Assembly (NCBI GenBank): GCA_903861125.1
Contig: CAIOTF010000027.1
Location: forward strand, 1-42,717
Source of the DNA: an uncultured Ignavibacteriota bacterium
GTDB taxonomy: Bacteria > Bacteroidota > Ignavibacteria > UBA10030 > UBA8401
Direction: 5' to 3'
Length of the DNA: 42,717 nucleotides
Below the pieces are notes generated by a model that had not been told where the DNA came from, searched no databases, and saw only the letters and a list, made by a program, of their open reading frames with translations. Below, one piece after another: positions 1-7,959 of the stretch. The first letter of the stretch is position 1. Each line of letters starts with the position of its first letter. Both the position numbers and the translations under genes were made by a program.

Positions 1-108
1 CAATTATTTTTCACGCCTTCGTGTCTATTCCTTCATGCCTAATGCTCTTCTTTGTTAATTCTTTGTGCCCTTGTGTCTTCGTGGCAAAAGCTCTTCTCAT
101 TTATTCTT
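1..108 (+). repeat. Direct repeat copy A (108 bp)
   Basis: Bases 1-108 recur at 240-347 with 106 of 108 positions identical; the differences are at 15/254 and 51/290. The copy starts at the window edge, so the true repeat may extend to the left. It is built from the same GTGGCAA family. Confidence 0.9.
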
Positions 109-239
109 CGTGCCTGCGCCGAAGGCCAAAAGGGCTGGGGAGTCCCTTTGGGACCCGCCACTTTCTTTGGCGGGCCTTTGTGGCAATGTTCTTCTCAAAT
201 AATTTTCGTGTCTTCGTGCCTTTGTGGCAATATTCTTCT

Positions 240-347
240 CAATTATTTTTCACACCTTCGTGTCTATTCCTTCATGCCTAATGCTCTTCCTTGTTAATTC
301 TTTGTGCCCTTGTGTCTTCGTGGCAAAAGCTCTTCTCATTTATTCTT
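240..347 (+). repeat. Direct repeat copy B (108 bp)
   Basis: Second copy of the 108-bp direct repeat that begins at base 1, in the same orientation, 239 bp away. Near identity suggests a recent segmental duplication or ongoing homogenisation. Confidence 0.9.
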
Positions 348-370
348 TGTGGCAATAATATGTAACATCC

Positions 371-405
371 AAAAAAAAGTGCACAACCCTTTTCGGATTG
401 TGCAC
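371..405 (-). terminator. Rho-independent terminator of the T9SS surface-protein gene
   Basis: Read on the minus strand, an 11-bp stem (395-405 pairing with 379-389, one T-G wobble) closes a GAAAA loop and is followed by eight T residues (371-378). It lies 33 bp beyond the stop codon of the minus-strand gene, the right place and orientation for its terminator. Confidence 0.9.
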
Positions 406-437
406 CTTTGTTCTTTCCTAACTGATCTGTTTCACCC

Positions 438-3400
438 TTATTTCATCAACACCATCTTCTTCACCGAACGGAATGTTTGTCCATCGGTCATTGAAGTTGC
501 TGTGATTGAGTATAAGTAAACGCCTGAACCGAGCCGTGAAGCATTCCACTCGACCTGATGATAACCGGTTGATTGGTTGCCCGTGAACAGCGTTGCGACG
601 CTTTGACCGAGCATGTTATAGATCTCGATCTTTACAGAGCTTTCTTTCGGCAGCGCATATTCAATTGTTGTGCTCGGATTGAACGGATTCGGATAATTCT
701 GAAGCAGTTCATAATTCGTCACAACAGCCGATCCCATCCTTGTAATCTCTACCTTACCGCTACTTACTGTGCTTGACATCTTTTGCATATTGTTATCAAT
801 AACAGTCTGCGTCTTAATATTGATAAGGCTTGTGCTTCCAAGTTTTGCATCTTTGTTAACGATATACTTAAACAAAAGTGCTGCACCATCTTGTGTAATC
901 GGCGTCATTTTGAGAGAAAAATCAGTTGCCGCTACACGTAATGTTCCCTTGGAATCACTCTTTGCTGCCACGTACCAGTTTTTATCTTGCGGAACGGATT
1001 GACCCATTTTGAATTCACCGGTATATGTTAACACGTTGGGATCGATATTCATACTGGCATTAAAACCACCTACTGAATATTCGCCGGGATAAATATTTAA
1101 CGGAATCCATACTTCGTCTCCTGTGCGAAGATTAAACGTTGCATCGGTATTGAATAACACAGGGGTCGTATTCGATTTTTTCATTGTGGCGACATCATCG
1201 GCGCCATAAGAGAAGTCTACATCTCCGCGCAGCACGCCGAAGAAATCCTGATGTGTCTGCTGATTAGTAAGTTTTGATGTAAGACTGTGTTGATGTTGTG
1301 TGTACCAGCTTGTTAATGAATCATTGGTTGATTCAAAATTCCACAGCGATGTAGAATCGACAAAGATCCAGTTTGATTTAGCAAGAACTGTGGAAAGATA
1401 TGTTGAATCCACCGAAATCTGCATAATAGCCATTGCATCCGTTGTATTCACAAGACTATCTTCATTGATATCTGCTGCAATTTTTGCCCGTACGGAGAGA
1501 GTAAGAGAATCTACCCATCCATCTCTGAATGCGAGCTGTGCATCAACGGACGAAATTTCAGTCCAACCCGCTGCAAAATATTTACTTGCAGATGGTGTAA
1601 TAACGATCGTATCATTCGGTTCTCTGCTACCCATCTTGTAATAACCATTGGTGATGCCAAATGTTGCGTCGTTGGATGATTTTGCTTTGTCTGTATAGCT
1701 GATCAGACTGTCACCCGAAATAGTGACGCTTGCACTGCCGTCATAACGTTCATGCATATAGCTGATGTTGCCATCAACGCTTGAATAGACCGTGATGCTT
1801 CCGTTGGTCGAATTTGACACACTCAGTGATTGGGCATTGCTGCCTGCCGCAGAAAGTGTAGCATTCTTAATGGTCAATGTTGCAACTTGTGATATAAGCG
1901 TTTGATCATTGTTAATCATAAATTTTAACTTAATCAATTCGGAGCTCTTGATTCCGGCCCCCGTAGTACCCTTAAAACCAGCCACTCGCACACGGCTGCC
2001 ATTTGCTCCTGCTGCATGAACAGAATCGATAATTGTGTTCCATTTACCGCCTGTTAATTTTGAATCAAATGTATATGTGCCCGTGTAATGAACTTTTGAA
2101 GAATCAAATGTAACCTTAACATCAAAAGCCTTTATTGAGTCTCCGGATAGAAAATCTGTTGCCATTAATGATACCCAAACTTCACTTGCCGGGTCGCCGT
2201 ACACGGCAGGCATGGAGAATGTTGCTCCGCCGGCTGCCAAACTGAATGAAGCTGATTTTCCAGTATCGTTGCTGTTATAGACGAGCACATAACAGCTGGG
2301 TGCTGAGCTCGATTTGCCAAAACTAAACAGCACGCTATCTTTAACTGCCGATGAAGTATTGGTAACCGAATCAGTGTAGGTTGTTCCACCGTCGTAGGAT
2401 ACTTTAATTTTTGCAACGGCAGCACCTGTATTATTAGTCCAAACAATGTAACTCGATCCTAATGATAATGCACCGGATGCAGGTTTCGTAACTGCGATAG
2501 CGCGTGTATTCACAGAGAAACTAGCCGATTTGCCTGTGTCCTGGCTGTTATAAACTATTGCATAACACGTACCGGTTGCGGTCTTTCTCCCTTGGAAATC
2601 AAATGTGGCGCTATCCTTAGCGGCAGTTGAATTGACCGTTGCAGAATCTGCATACGTTGTTCCACCGTCGTACGAAACTTTTAATTTGGTAACGGCAGTA
2701 CCGGTATTGTTTGTCCATACTACATAATGACTGCCTATTGTAAGGTCGTCACCTGTTGTCGGAGATGTAACGGCAAGAGCACGCGCTTTAACAGAAAAAC
2801 TGGCTGATTTGCCTGTGTCCTGACTGTTGTAGACAATTGCATAACACGTTCCGGCTACGGTCTTTCTTCCCTGAAAATCAAATGCAGCACTATCCTTAGC
2901 GGCAGTGGAATTAACCGCTGCAGAATCTGCATACGATGATCCGCCGTCGTACGAAACTTTTAATTTGGTAACGGCAGTACCGGTATTGTTCGTCCATACT
3001 ACATAATGACTGCCAATGGTAAGGTCGTCGCCGGTTGTCGGGGATGTAACGGCAACAGCACGTGTTTTAACGGAGAAACTGGCTGATTTACCAGTATCCA
3101 GGCTGCTGTAAATACTTACATAACATGTACCGGTTGCGGTTTTTTTCCCTTGGAAATCGAAAGCGGCACTGTCTGTCGTCGATGATTTATTGACAACAAG
3201 CGAATCAGCATACGTTGTTCCGCCGTCATACGATAATTTAATTTTGGTAACAGCAACACCCGTACTATTCGTCCATACAACATAATGGCTTCCGATTGTA
3301 AGGTCATCACCTGTTGTGGGAGAAGTAACGGCGAGAAATGCTGTCGGAGTCTTAAAAATAAAAAATTTTGACCATGCCGACCACGTAGCAGCGGCAGTTT

Positions 3401-3752
3401 TTGTTCTCACCTTCCAAAAATACGTTGTATTGGCCACTAATGATGTATCAGAATACGCGTAGGTTGTATCATTTGCAATTAAACCGCCTACAGTAGAATT
3501 TTTTAGAACATATCTTTTTGATTTTCCCAACGTTGCGGCCAGCGGGATCGTTGTACTTGAAGTATCTGTTGCAGTCGAAGTTATATAAATTTCATAACCA
3601 AATGTTGCTGTCGACACTTTACTCCATTTGAATGTTGGATGAGAAGAGACTAATCCAGCAACTTTTGAATACGCCGGTTCTTTAAGTATTGGCTGTGCGT
3701 ACAATATTCCAAAACAAAAAACCGCCAAAACCAAATATCTAACTTTACGCAT
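438..3752 (-). CDS. T9SS-sorted surface protein with cohesin-like and dockerin-like modules
   Basis: Encodes about 1104 residues. I start it at 3752 because this ATG follows GGAGGT at good spacing and begins a clear signal peptide (MRKVRYLVLAVFCFG...); an open frame extends upstream to 3875 but has no signal there. After a fibronectin-III-like region (about 20-140) come four 93-residue repeats starting near residues 142, 235, 328 and 421. The first three share TSPTTGDDLTIGSHYVVWTN; the fourth is diverged. A cohesin-like beta-sandwich (about 511-640), a dockerin-like Asp/Asn loop (about 756: DINEDSLVNTTDA), a second weaker DVDFSYGADD loop and a second cohesin-like module (about 875-990) follow. 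The C-terminus (about 1013-1104) is a type IX sorting domain with NYPNPFNPSTTI and a GVYLY motif. It is probably exported through Sec and T9SS and surface-attached, acting as an adhesin or scaffold. Module names rest on pattern recognition. Confidence 0.88.
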   Translation of the reverse strand: MRKVRYLVLAVFCFGILYAQPILKEPAYSKVAGLVSSHPTFKWSKVSTATFGYEIYITSTATDTSSTTIPLAATLGKSKRYVLKNSTVGGLIANDTTYAYSDTSLVANTTYFWKVRTKTAAATWSAWSKFFIFKTPTAFLAVTSPTTGDDLTIGSHYVVWTNSTGVAVTKIKLSYDGGTTYADSLVVNKSSTTDSAAFDFQGKKTATGTCYVSIYSSLDTGKSASFSVKTRAVAVTSPTTGDDLTIGSHYVVWTNNTGTAVTKLKVSYDGGSSYADSAAVNSTAAKDSAAFDFQGRKTVAGTCYAIVYNSQDTGKSASFSVKARALAVTSPTTGDDLTIGSHYVVWTNNTGTAVTKLKVSYDGGTTYADSATVNSTAAKDSATFDFQGRKTATGTCYAIVYNSQDTGKSASFSVNTRAIAVTKPASGALSLGSSYIVWTNNTGAAVAKIKVSYDGGTTYTDSVTNTSSAVKDSVLFSFGKSSSAPSCYVLVYNSNDTGKSASFSLAAGGATFSMPAVYGDPASEVWVSLMATDFLSGDSIKAFDVKVTFDSSKVHYTGTYTFDSKLTGGKWNTIIDSVHAAGANGSRVRVAGFKGTTGAGIKSSELIKLKFMINNDQTLISQVATLTIKNATLSAAGSNAQSLSVSNSTNGSITVYSSVDGNISYMHERYDGSASVTISGDSLISYTDKAKSSNDATFGITNGYYKMGSREPNDTIVITPSASKYFAAGWTEISSVDAQLAFRDGWVDSLTLSVRAKIAADINEDSLVNTTDAMAIMQISVDSTYLSTVLAKSNWIFVDSTSLWNFESTNDSLTSWYTQHQHSLTSKLTNQQTHQDFFGVLRGDVDFSYGADDVATMKKSNTTPVLFNTDATFNLRTGDEVWIPLNIYPGEYSVGGFNASMNIDPNVLTYTGEFKMGQSVPQDKNWYVAAKSDSKGTLRVAATDFSLKMTPITQDGAALLFKYIVNKDAKLGSTSLINIKTQTVIDNNMQKMSSTVSSGKVEITRMGSAVVTNYELLQNYPNPFNPSTTIEYALPKESSVKIEIYNMLGQSVATLFTGNQSTGYHQVEWNASRLGSGVYLYSITATSMTDGQTFRSVKKMVLMK
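2490..3329 (-). repeat. Intragenic 279-bp tandem repeats in the surface protein
   Basis: The codon for the leading Val of the repeat motif falls at 3329, 3050, 2771 and 2492, exactly 279 bp (93 codons) apart. The first three copies are very similar at DNA level. The pattern resembles a Ser/Thr-rich beta-sandwich stalk, and such arrays can expand or contract by recombination. Confidence 0.85.
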
Positions 3753-3834
3753 AACTACCTCCATATAGTTTATTAAAATTGATTCGGGCGATCCCTGCCC
3801 GTTTGCGAAGCGGTTCATAGCTTCTCTGTTGTAG

Positions 3835-3861
3835 TTATCGGCGACTATTTCAAAAACTTCA
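3835..3861 (-). promoter_or_regulatory. Sigma-28 (FliA)-like promoter of the surface-protein gene
   Basis: On the minus strand the sequence reads TGAA (3861-3858), 15 bp, then GCCGATAA (3842-3835). GCCGATAA is the consensus -10 element of flagellar sigma-28 promoters, and TAAA-N15 is the consensus upstream part. The ATG at 3752 lies 83 bp downstream. The flagellin gene in this window carries the same arrangement at almost the same distance from its start. Confidence 0.7.
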
Positions 3862-3875
3862 ATGAATATTTTCAC

Positions 3876-4140
3876 TATTTTTTTGATGATGTTCCATTTT
3901 TACCGGTCAGATGTTCATCAATAACGGTTCGCAGGCAATAGAATCAAGCAATATCACCGCTGCAGGTTAAAAAAATATTTTTAATAATTTTTGGCTGAGC
4001 AATACTGCAGGCTGGTTTTGTGAAAATAATCTCCAAATGAAGGCGGAGTAAAAGACCTTTAACTATGTTAGACGGAATTTGTCCGGGAAGATCTGACGAT
4101 GGCAATACATAAATTGTTGGACAACCATTTTGCTTGTCCG
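3876..4140. other. Intergenic stretch without recognisable gene
   Basis: AT-rich DNA between the surface-protein promoter and the right repeat block. A minus-strand open frame at 3944-4189 runs from the repeat block into this stretch; it has no ribosome binding site or family resemblance and I do not call it. No RNA gene or strong hairpin seen. Confidence 0.5.
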
Positions 4141-4361
4141 CCAAAGCTCTTCTTAATTCATTCTTTGTGTCTTCGTGCTTTTGTGGCAAAAAGCCCTTCT
4201 TTTTTTGTTCTTAGGGTTTTTGTTGCATATTTTCATACTTCTTGAAATAACGCCTCAAGATCTTCTTAATTTTATTCTTTGTGTCTTAGTGCCTTTGTGG
4301 CAAAAAGCTTTACTTTTTTTCGTGTCTTAGTGCCTTTGTGGCAAAAAGCTATACTTTTTTT

Positions 4362-4535
4362 CGTGTCTTCGGGACTTTGTGGCAAAAAGTCCTTCTTTTT
4401 GTTCTTTGTGTCTTTGAGTCTTCGTGGCAAAAAGCTTTACTTTTTTTTCGTGTCTTCGGGACTTTGTGGCAAAAAGTCCTTCTTTTTGTTCTTTGTGTCT
4501 TTGAGTCTTCGTGGCAAAAAGCTTTACTTTTTTTT
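4362..4535 (+). repeat. 87-bp tandem repeat, two full copies
   Basis: The phrase CGTGTCTTCGGGACTTT begins at 4362, 4449 and 4536, giving two full 87-bp units and a partial third. Each full unit holds two GTGGCAA cores and one 7-bp hairpin. The units are nearly identical. Confidence 0.9.
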
Positions 4536-4563
4536 CGTGTCTTCGGGACTTTATGGCAAAAAG

Positions 4564-4881
4564 CCCTTCTTTTTTTGTTCTTAGGGTTTTTGTTGCATAT
4601 TTTCAAACTTCTTGTATTAACGCCTCAAGATCTTCTTAATTTTATTCTTTGTGTCTTAGTGCCTTTGTGGCAAAAAGTCCTTCTTTTTGTTCTTCGTGTC
4701 TTCGGGACTTTGTGGCAAAAAGTCCTTCTTTTTTTGTTCTTAGGGTTTTTGTTGCATATTTTCAAACTTCTTGTATTAACGCCTCAAGATCTTCTTAATT
4801 TTATTCTTTGTGTCTTAGTGCCTTTGTGGCAAAAAGTCCTTCTTTTTGTTCTTCGTGTCTTTGAGTCTTCGTGGCAATAAG
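4564..4881 (+). repeat. 159-bp tandem duplication
   Basis: Bases 4564-4722 and 4723-4881 are two adjacent copies of a 159-bp unit. Their first 114 bp are nearly identical and also match 4194-4307. They differ mainly in the last 20 or so bases, where one copy carries the GGGACTTTGTGGC variant and the other GAGTCTTCGTGGC. Confidence 0.9.
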
Positions 4882-5020
4882 CCCTTCGTTATTCCTCCAG
4901 ATATAAGTGTTCAATAGTGCGCACAGCTGTCCAATAATGACCATGATAACATCAAAAAACCTCCAAAAAGCACCATATTAACTAATATTTTCAGGCACAC
5001 TCTTTGAACTCTGTGAATCG

Positions 5021-5049
5021 ACGCACCCTGAAGTGTTTCACTGGTGCGT
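5021..5049. other. Hairpin upstream of the RmlD-like gene
   Basis: Perfect 7-bp arms ACGCACC/GGTGCGT (5021-5027 and 5043-5049), with a smaller TGAA/TTCA stem inside. It lies 150 bp before the reductase start codon in a gene-free stretch (4882-5197). There is no T-tract, so it looks more like an operator or leader structure than a terminator. Role unknown. Confidence 0.35.
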
Positions 5050-5197
5050 TTCTGCATAATGTAAACAACTGTAGTTTTATGGTGCATTAATGACTGAATT
5101 TTCATTTCCGGATGTTTGACCGGTTAGTCGAAATAGAAAGATTGATCCGCGGAACAAATAATTTTTTTAGACACATCAAGAACTGTAGAGGAAACAT

Positions 5198-6034
5198 ATG
5201 AACATATCTACTGTAACGGTGATAGGAGCGAACGGAATGCTCGGTTATGCGGTATCTGAATACTATATATCGCGTGGACATAACGTACAAAAGATTACTC
5301 GAGCCGATTTTGATATCGTTAACGACCCCATGCCGGTATTAGAAAAAATGCTGATCGATTCGGATGTTGTTGTAAACTGTGCCGGCGTTATTCATTCGCA
5401 GATCGGCAGAAATTCGATTGAAAGCATTCTTGCGGTGAACGCCGTTTTTCCACGCAATCTTGCACTGTTTTGTAAAAAAATGAATATCAAATGTTTTCAT
5501 ATCACCACAAGTTGTGTGTATTCGGGCATTCAGGGATCATACATGGAAGATGATGCGTTCGATGCAGCCGACATTTACGGAATGACGAAAAATGCCGGTG
5601 AACCGATGAACTGCATGACACTCAGGACCTCGATCATCGGCGAAGAACGGGGTCAGTCACGGTCACTTATGGAGTGGGCTCGCAATCAGCAGGGGAAAGA
5701 TGTTGTCGGACTGGTCAATCATTTCTGGAATGGAGTGACGACTGTGCATCTTGCGGAGATCATCGAAAAGATATTGGATCAGGATCTGTATATCGAAGGA
5801 ATCTATCATCTTCATTCGCCGAACACGATCTCGCGGAAAGAACTTTTTGAAATTCTCAGCGAAGTCTATCAGCTGAACCTGGCTGTAAAGCCGGCCGAAG
5901 CACCACAGTTATGCGACAGATCGTTGTCCAGTAAATATTCCTATGCAAAAATGCTCTGTACAAAAACGATTCAAATGCAGGTGTACGAGATGAAGGATTT
6001 CTTTGAACTGGCTCAGATCCCTGTTATCAGGTGA
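5198..6034 (+). CDS. RmlD-like NAD(P)-dependent sugar-nucleotide reductase
   Basis: A 278-residue extended short-chain dehydrogenase/reductase, the usual length for the dTDP-4-dehydrorhamnose reductase (RmlD) family. The N-terminal Rossmann motif GANGMLG is at residues 10-16, a Ser in TTSCVYSG at 105, and the catalytic YGMTK (Tyr127, Lys131) is present. Such enzymes reduce keto groups of nucleotide sugars in the cytoplasm. The ATG follows GAGGAAA at a suitable distance. It is the first gene of a run of glycan genes on the same strand that ends at flagellin, so it may supply an activated sugar for them. The exact substrate cannot be read from the sequence; RmlA, RmlB and RmlC are not in the window. 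Confidence 0.85.
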   Translation: MNISTVTVIGANGMLGYAVSEYYISRGHNVQKITRADFDIVNDPMPVLEKMLIDSDVVVNCAGVIHSQIGRNSIESILAVNAVFPRNLALFCKKMNIKCFHITTSCVYSGIQGSYMEDDAFDAADIYGMTKNAGEPMNCMTLRTSIIGEERGQSRSLMEWARNQQGKDVVGLVNHFWNGVTTVHLAEIIEKILDQDLYIEGIYHLHSPNTISRKELFEILSEVYQLNLAVKPAEAPQLCDRSLSSKYSYAKMLCTKTIQMQVYEMKDFFELAQIPVIR

Positions 6035-6107
6035 AAATACTTTCTGTTCGGCGATCTTTGTTTCTTCAGAAGTCTCTTAATACTGTTGCGCAGTCAAAAA
6101 CCTATCA

Positions 6108-7934
6108 ATGTTCAACATGATAAATATTCCGAATGAATATGTTTTGTCAAAAACGTGTCAGATTAAAGACCTGCATATTTTACTAAAGTTATTTTTGGGA
6201 TACAAAACAAACGGCTATTTCGTGGAATTTGGAGCCTTTGACGGGGAATATGTAAGTAATACAAGTGGACTTGCAGACTTAGGCTGGGAAGGAATTTATA
6301 TTGAACCGATTTCTGAGTTTTATATACAATGTTCAAAAAGACATAAAAAAAATAAAGTCAAAGTATTAAATCTTGCTGTGGGCGATAAGCGTTCTATTGT
6401 CCAAATAAGCAAAGGGGGTCCTCTTTCGACAATCTCTTGCGATGTGATCAATAAATTTAATTCTATCAACTGGGCAAAGGGAATACATACTAATACATGG
6501 GAAAATGTACAGCAAGAAACACTTGATAACATTCTTACTGCGAATCATGCGCCGCCGAATTTTGATGTATTAAGTATCGATGTAGAGGGATATGAATGGC
6601 ACGCACTCCAAAATTTTGATATCAAATATTGGGAACCTAAAATTGTGATAATTGAGATGCATGATAATAACCCTACGTATGATAATGAATGGGATAGTGC
6701 AAAACATATTATTGAATATTTTAATAACAATAATTACAGAGTAGTTTATAAAGATCTATCAAACACGATGTATCTCCGCAATGATATTAAAGCAAACACC
6801 AATGCTGATTTACCTGAACCATATCTGTCTCCATTAGAAATTAAATACAAGGAAAATCCAGGAGATAAAAATATAGCGTTACGTATGGCAGAGTATTATG
6901 ACGATAAAGGCAAAATGCTTGAAAAGGTTAATGTTATCAAAGACCTATATAAACTATATCCGGAAGATCCGAAAGTGAAAGCGCGATATACGGTATTAAC
7001 CCATTTAAGCGATAAACAGGAAAAAATTGTAAGCAAATCCCGAATTGATTACTTCATTATATGGGGAAATGGTCTTCAATATAAAAATGAAATATTAAGA
7101 TTTTTGAGAGAGAACGATGATTTCATAATTTTAAGTATCACGCATCATGCAGTAAACACTATTAGCGATTTTGTGGTCAAGTTGTATGAAACCGATCCGG
7201 TCCCATGGGAACACTTGAAAGCAAAGACGAAATATCTGCTGGAAACAACGCCGGAATTCGATGTCATAATTGTAAACAATGTATCTCCGAAAGAAAAATA
7301 TTTTGGAAATGGTGCGTATCGGCATATCCAATGCGAAAAAATTAAAATCGTTAAAGAATATCTGCGCAATCTCTATAATCCAAAAAAGAACGGGAAGAGA
7401 ACGGAAGAGCATATTATTCATGGATCGGATTTTGAATCACAAACCGAACACCTATTGAGCATACTTCATCTCGGAACCCTTGAAAGTTATCGAAGCGTAA
7501 AGAGCAGATTTATGAGCGTGCCGCACCATCTGCCCGTGATTAATAATTATACCATCAAAAAAATTGATGTGAGCCAAATATTTTGCAGTGTGCTGACGGG
7601 TGAATTGAATGATCATAAAAATATAGTCGTCCCAATTACGGAAACACCGCATTACAGATATGCGTGCGGCGACAAACAGCCCTATGAATCATATTACGGC
7701 AAATATGGCGGGACATTATTGACTGATGACCACAATCAGGATTCTTTCGACCGACTCATACGTGAATTCGACAGCACACATTATTCTCCGGATAATAGTT
7801 TTATCATTCTTGAACAAATACGGAACGATTATTATAGAGTATGGGACGGAGTTCACCGTGTGGCAATAATGCGTAGTAAAAACAATCAATTTATTACTGC
7901 TGCAGTTGTTGCACGAAGTAGTGTCAAAGGGTGA
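6108..7934 (+). CDS. FkbM-family methyltransferase fused to an unknown C-terminal region
   Basis: A 608-residue protein. Residues about 35-225 form an FkbM-type SAM-dependent methyltransferase: VEFGAFDG near 39-46 is the SAM-binding loop and SIDVEGYEW at about 156-164 is the other family hallmark. Members usually O-methylate sugars of glycans, lipids or flagellar decorations. A short helical, TPR-like stretch (about 240-300) follows. Residues about 305-608 match nothing I can name; they contain HIIHGSDFESQ and end with a ParB-like pattern, DGVHRVAIMR. The fusion roughly doubles the usual FkbM length. No clear Shine-Dalgarno sequence precedes the ATG at 6108, and a second ATG lies nine bases on. 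The gene overlaps the longest possible frame of the next gene. Confidence 0.82.
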   Translation: MFNMINIPNEYVLSKTCQIKDLHILLKLFLGYKTNGYFVEFGAFDGEYVSNTSGLADLGWEGIYIEPISEFYIQCSKRHKKNKVKVLNLAVGDKRSIVQISKGGPLSTISCDVINKFNSINWAKGIHTNTWENVQQETLDNILTANHAPPNFDVLSIDVEGYEWHALQNFDIKYWEPKIVIIEMHDNNPTYDNEWDSAKHIIEYFNNNNYRVVYKDLSNTMYLRNDIKANTNADLPEPYLSPLEIKYKENPGDKNIALRMAEYYDDKGKMLEKVNVIKDLYKLYPEDPKVKARYTVLTHLSDKQEKIVSKSRIDYFIIWGNGLQYKNEILRFLRENDDFIILSITHHAVNTISDFVVKLYETDPVPWEHLKAKTKYLLETTPEFDVIIVNNVSPKEKYFGNGAYRHIQCEKIKIVKEYLRNLYNPKKNGKRTEEHIIHGSDFESQTEHLLSILHLGTLESYRSVKSRFMSVPHHLPVINNYTIKKIDVSQIFCSVLTGELNDHKNIVVPITETPHYRYACGDKQPYESYYGKYGGTLLTDDHNQDSFDRLIREFDSTHYSPDNSFIILEQIRNDYYRVWDGVHRVAIMRSKNNQFITAAVVARSSVKG

Positions 7935-7959
7935 AGATACGTTATCAATTGGAAATAAT

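Larger units (their letters stand above)
1..360. repeat. Degenerate GTGGCAA-type intergenic repeat block (left)
   Basis: Non-coding block made of variants of a short phrase read on the plus strand (TTCGTG or TTTGTG followed by GTGGCAA, then a T-rich spacer). Five GTGGCAA cores occur here, near 81, 180, 224, 320 and 349. The middle (109-239) holds two small inverted repeats: GTCCC-TTT-GGGAC at 142-154, and a 7-bp stem 154-160/168-174 with a 7-nt loop. Two overlapping short open frames on the plus strand are translations of the repeat and have no ribosome binding site or recognisable protein. The same family reappears at about 4150-4881, so it flanks the surface-protein gene. Function unknown. 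Confidence 0.75.
4150..4881. repeat. Degenerate GTGGCAA-type intergenic repeat block (right)
   Basis: About 730 bp of T-rich DNA with eleven exact GTGGCAA cores and one ATGGCAA variant, arranged as nested tandem units. A 114-bp phrase containing TTAGGGTTTTTGTTGCATAT occurs three times (4194-4307, 4564-4677, 4723-4836). Several units contain a perfect 7-bp hairpin of the type GGACTTT-GTGGCAA-AAAGTCC, for example 4372-4392. Long open frames run through both strands because the unit lengths are multiples of three and the units lack stops. The peptides are low-complexity, so I treat the block as non-coding. Confidence 0.85.

Noticed and set aside
4338-4880. 180-codon plus-strand frame through the right repeat block (and an 85-codon frame on the other strand)
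   Set aside because: Openness follows from repeat periods divisible by three and T-rich units without stops. The peptides are low-complexity copies of the same phrase, with no ribosome binding site.
4911-5105. 64-codon minus-strand frame upstream of the RmlD-like gene
   Set aside because: No binding site, no recognisable features, and it spans the hairpin region; probably leader DNA.
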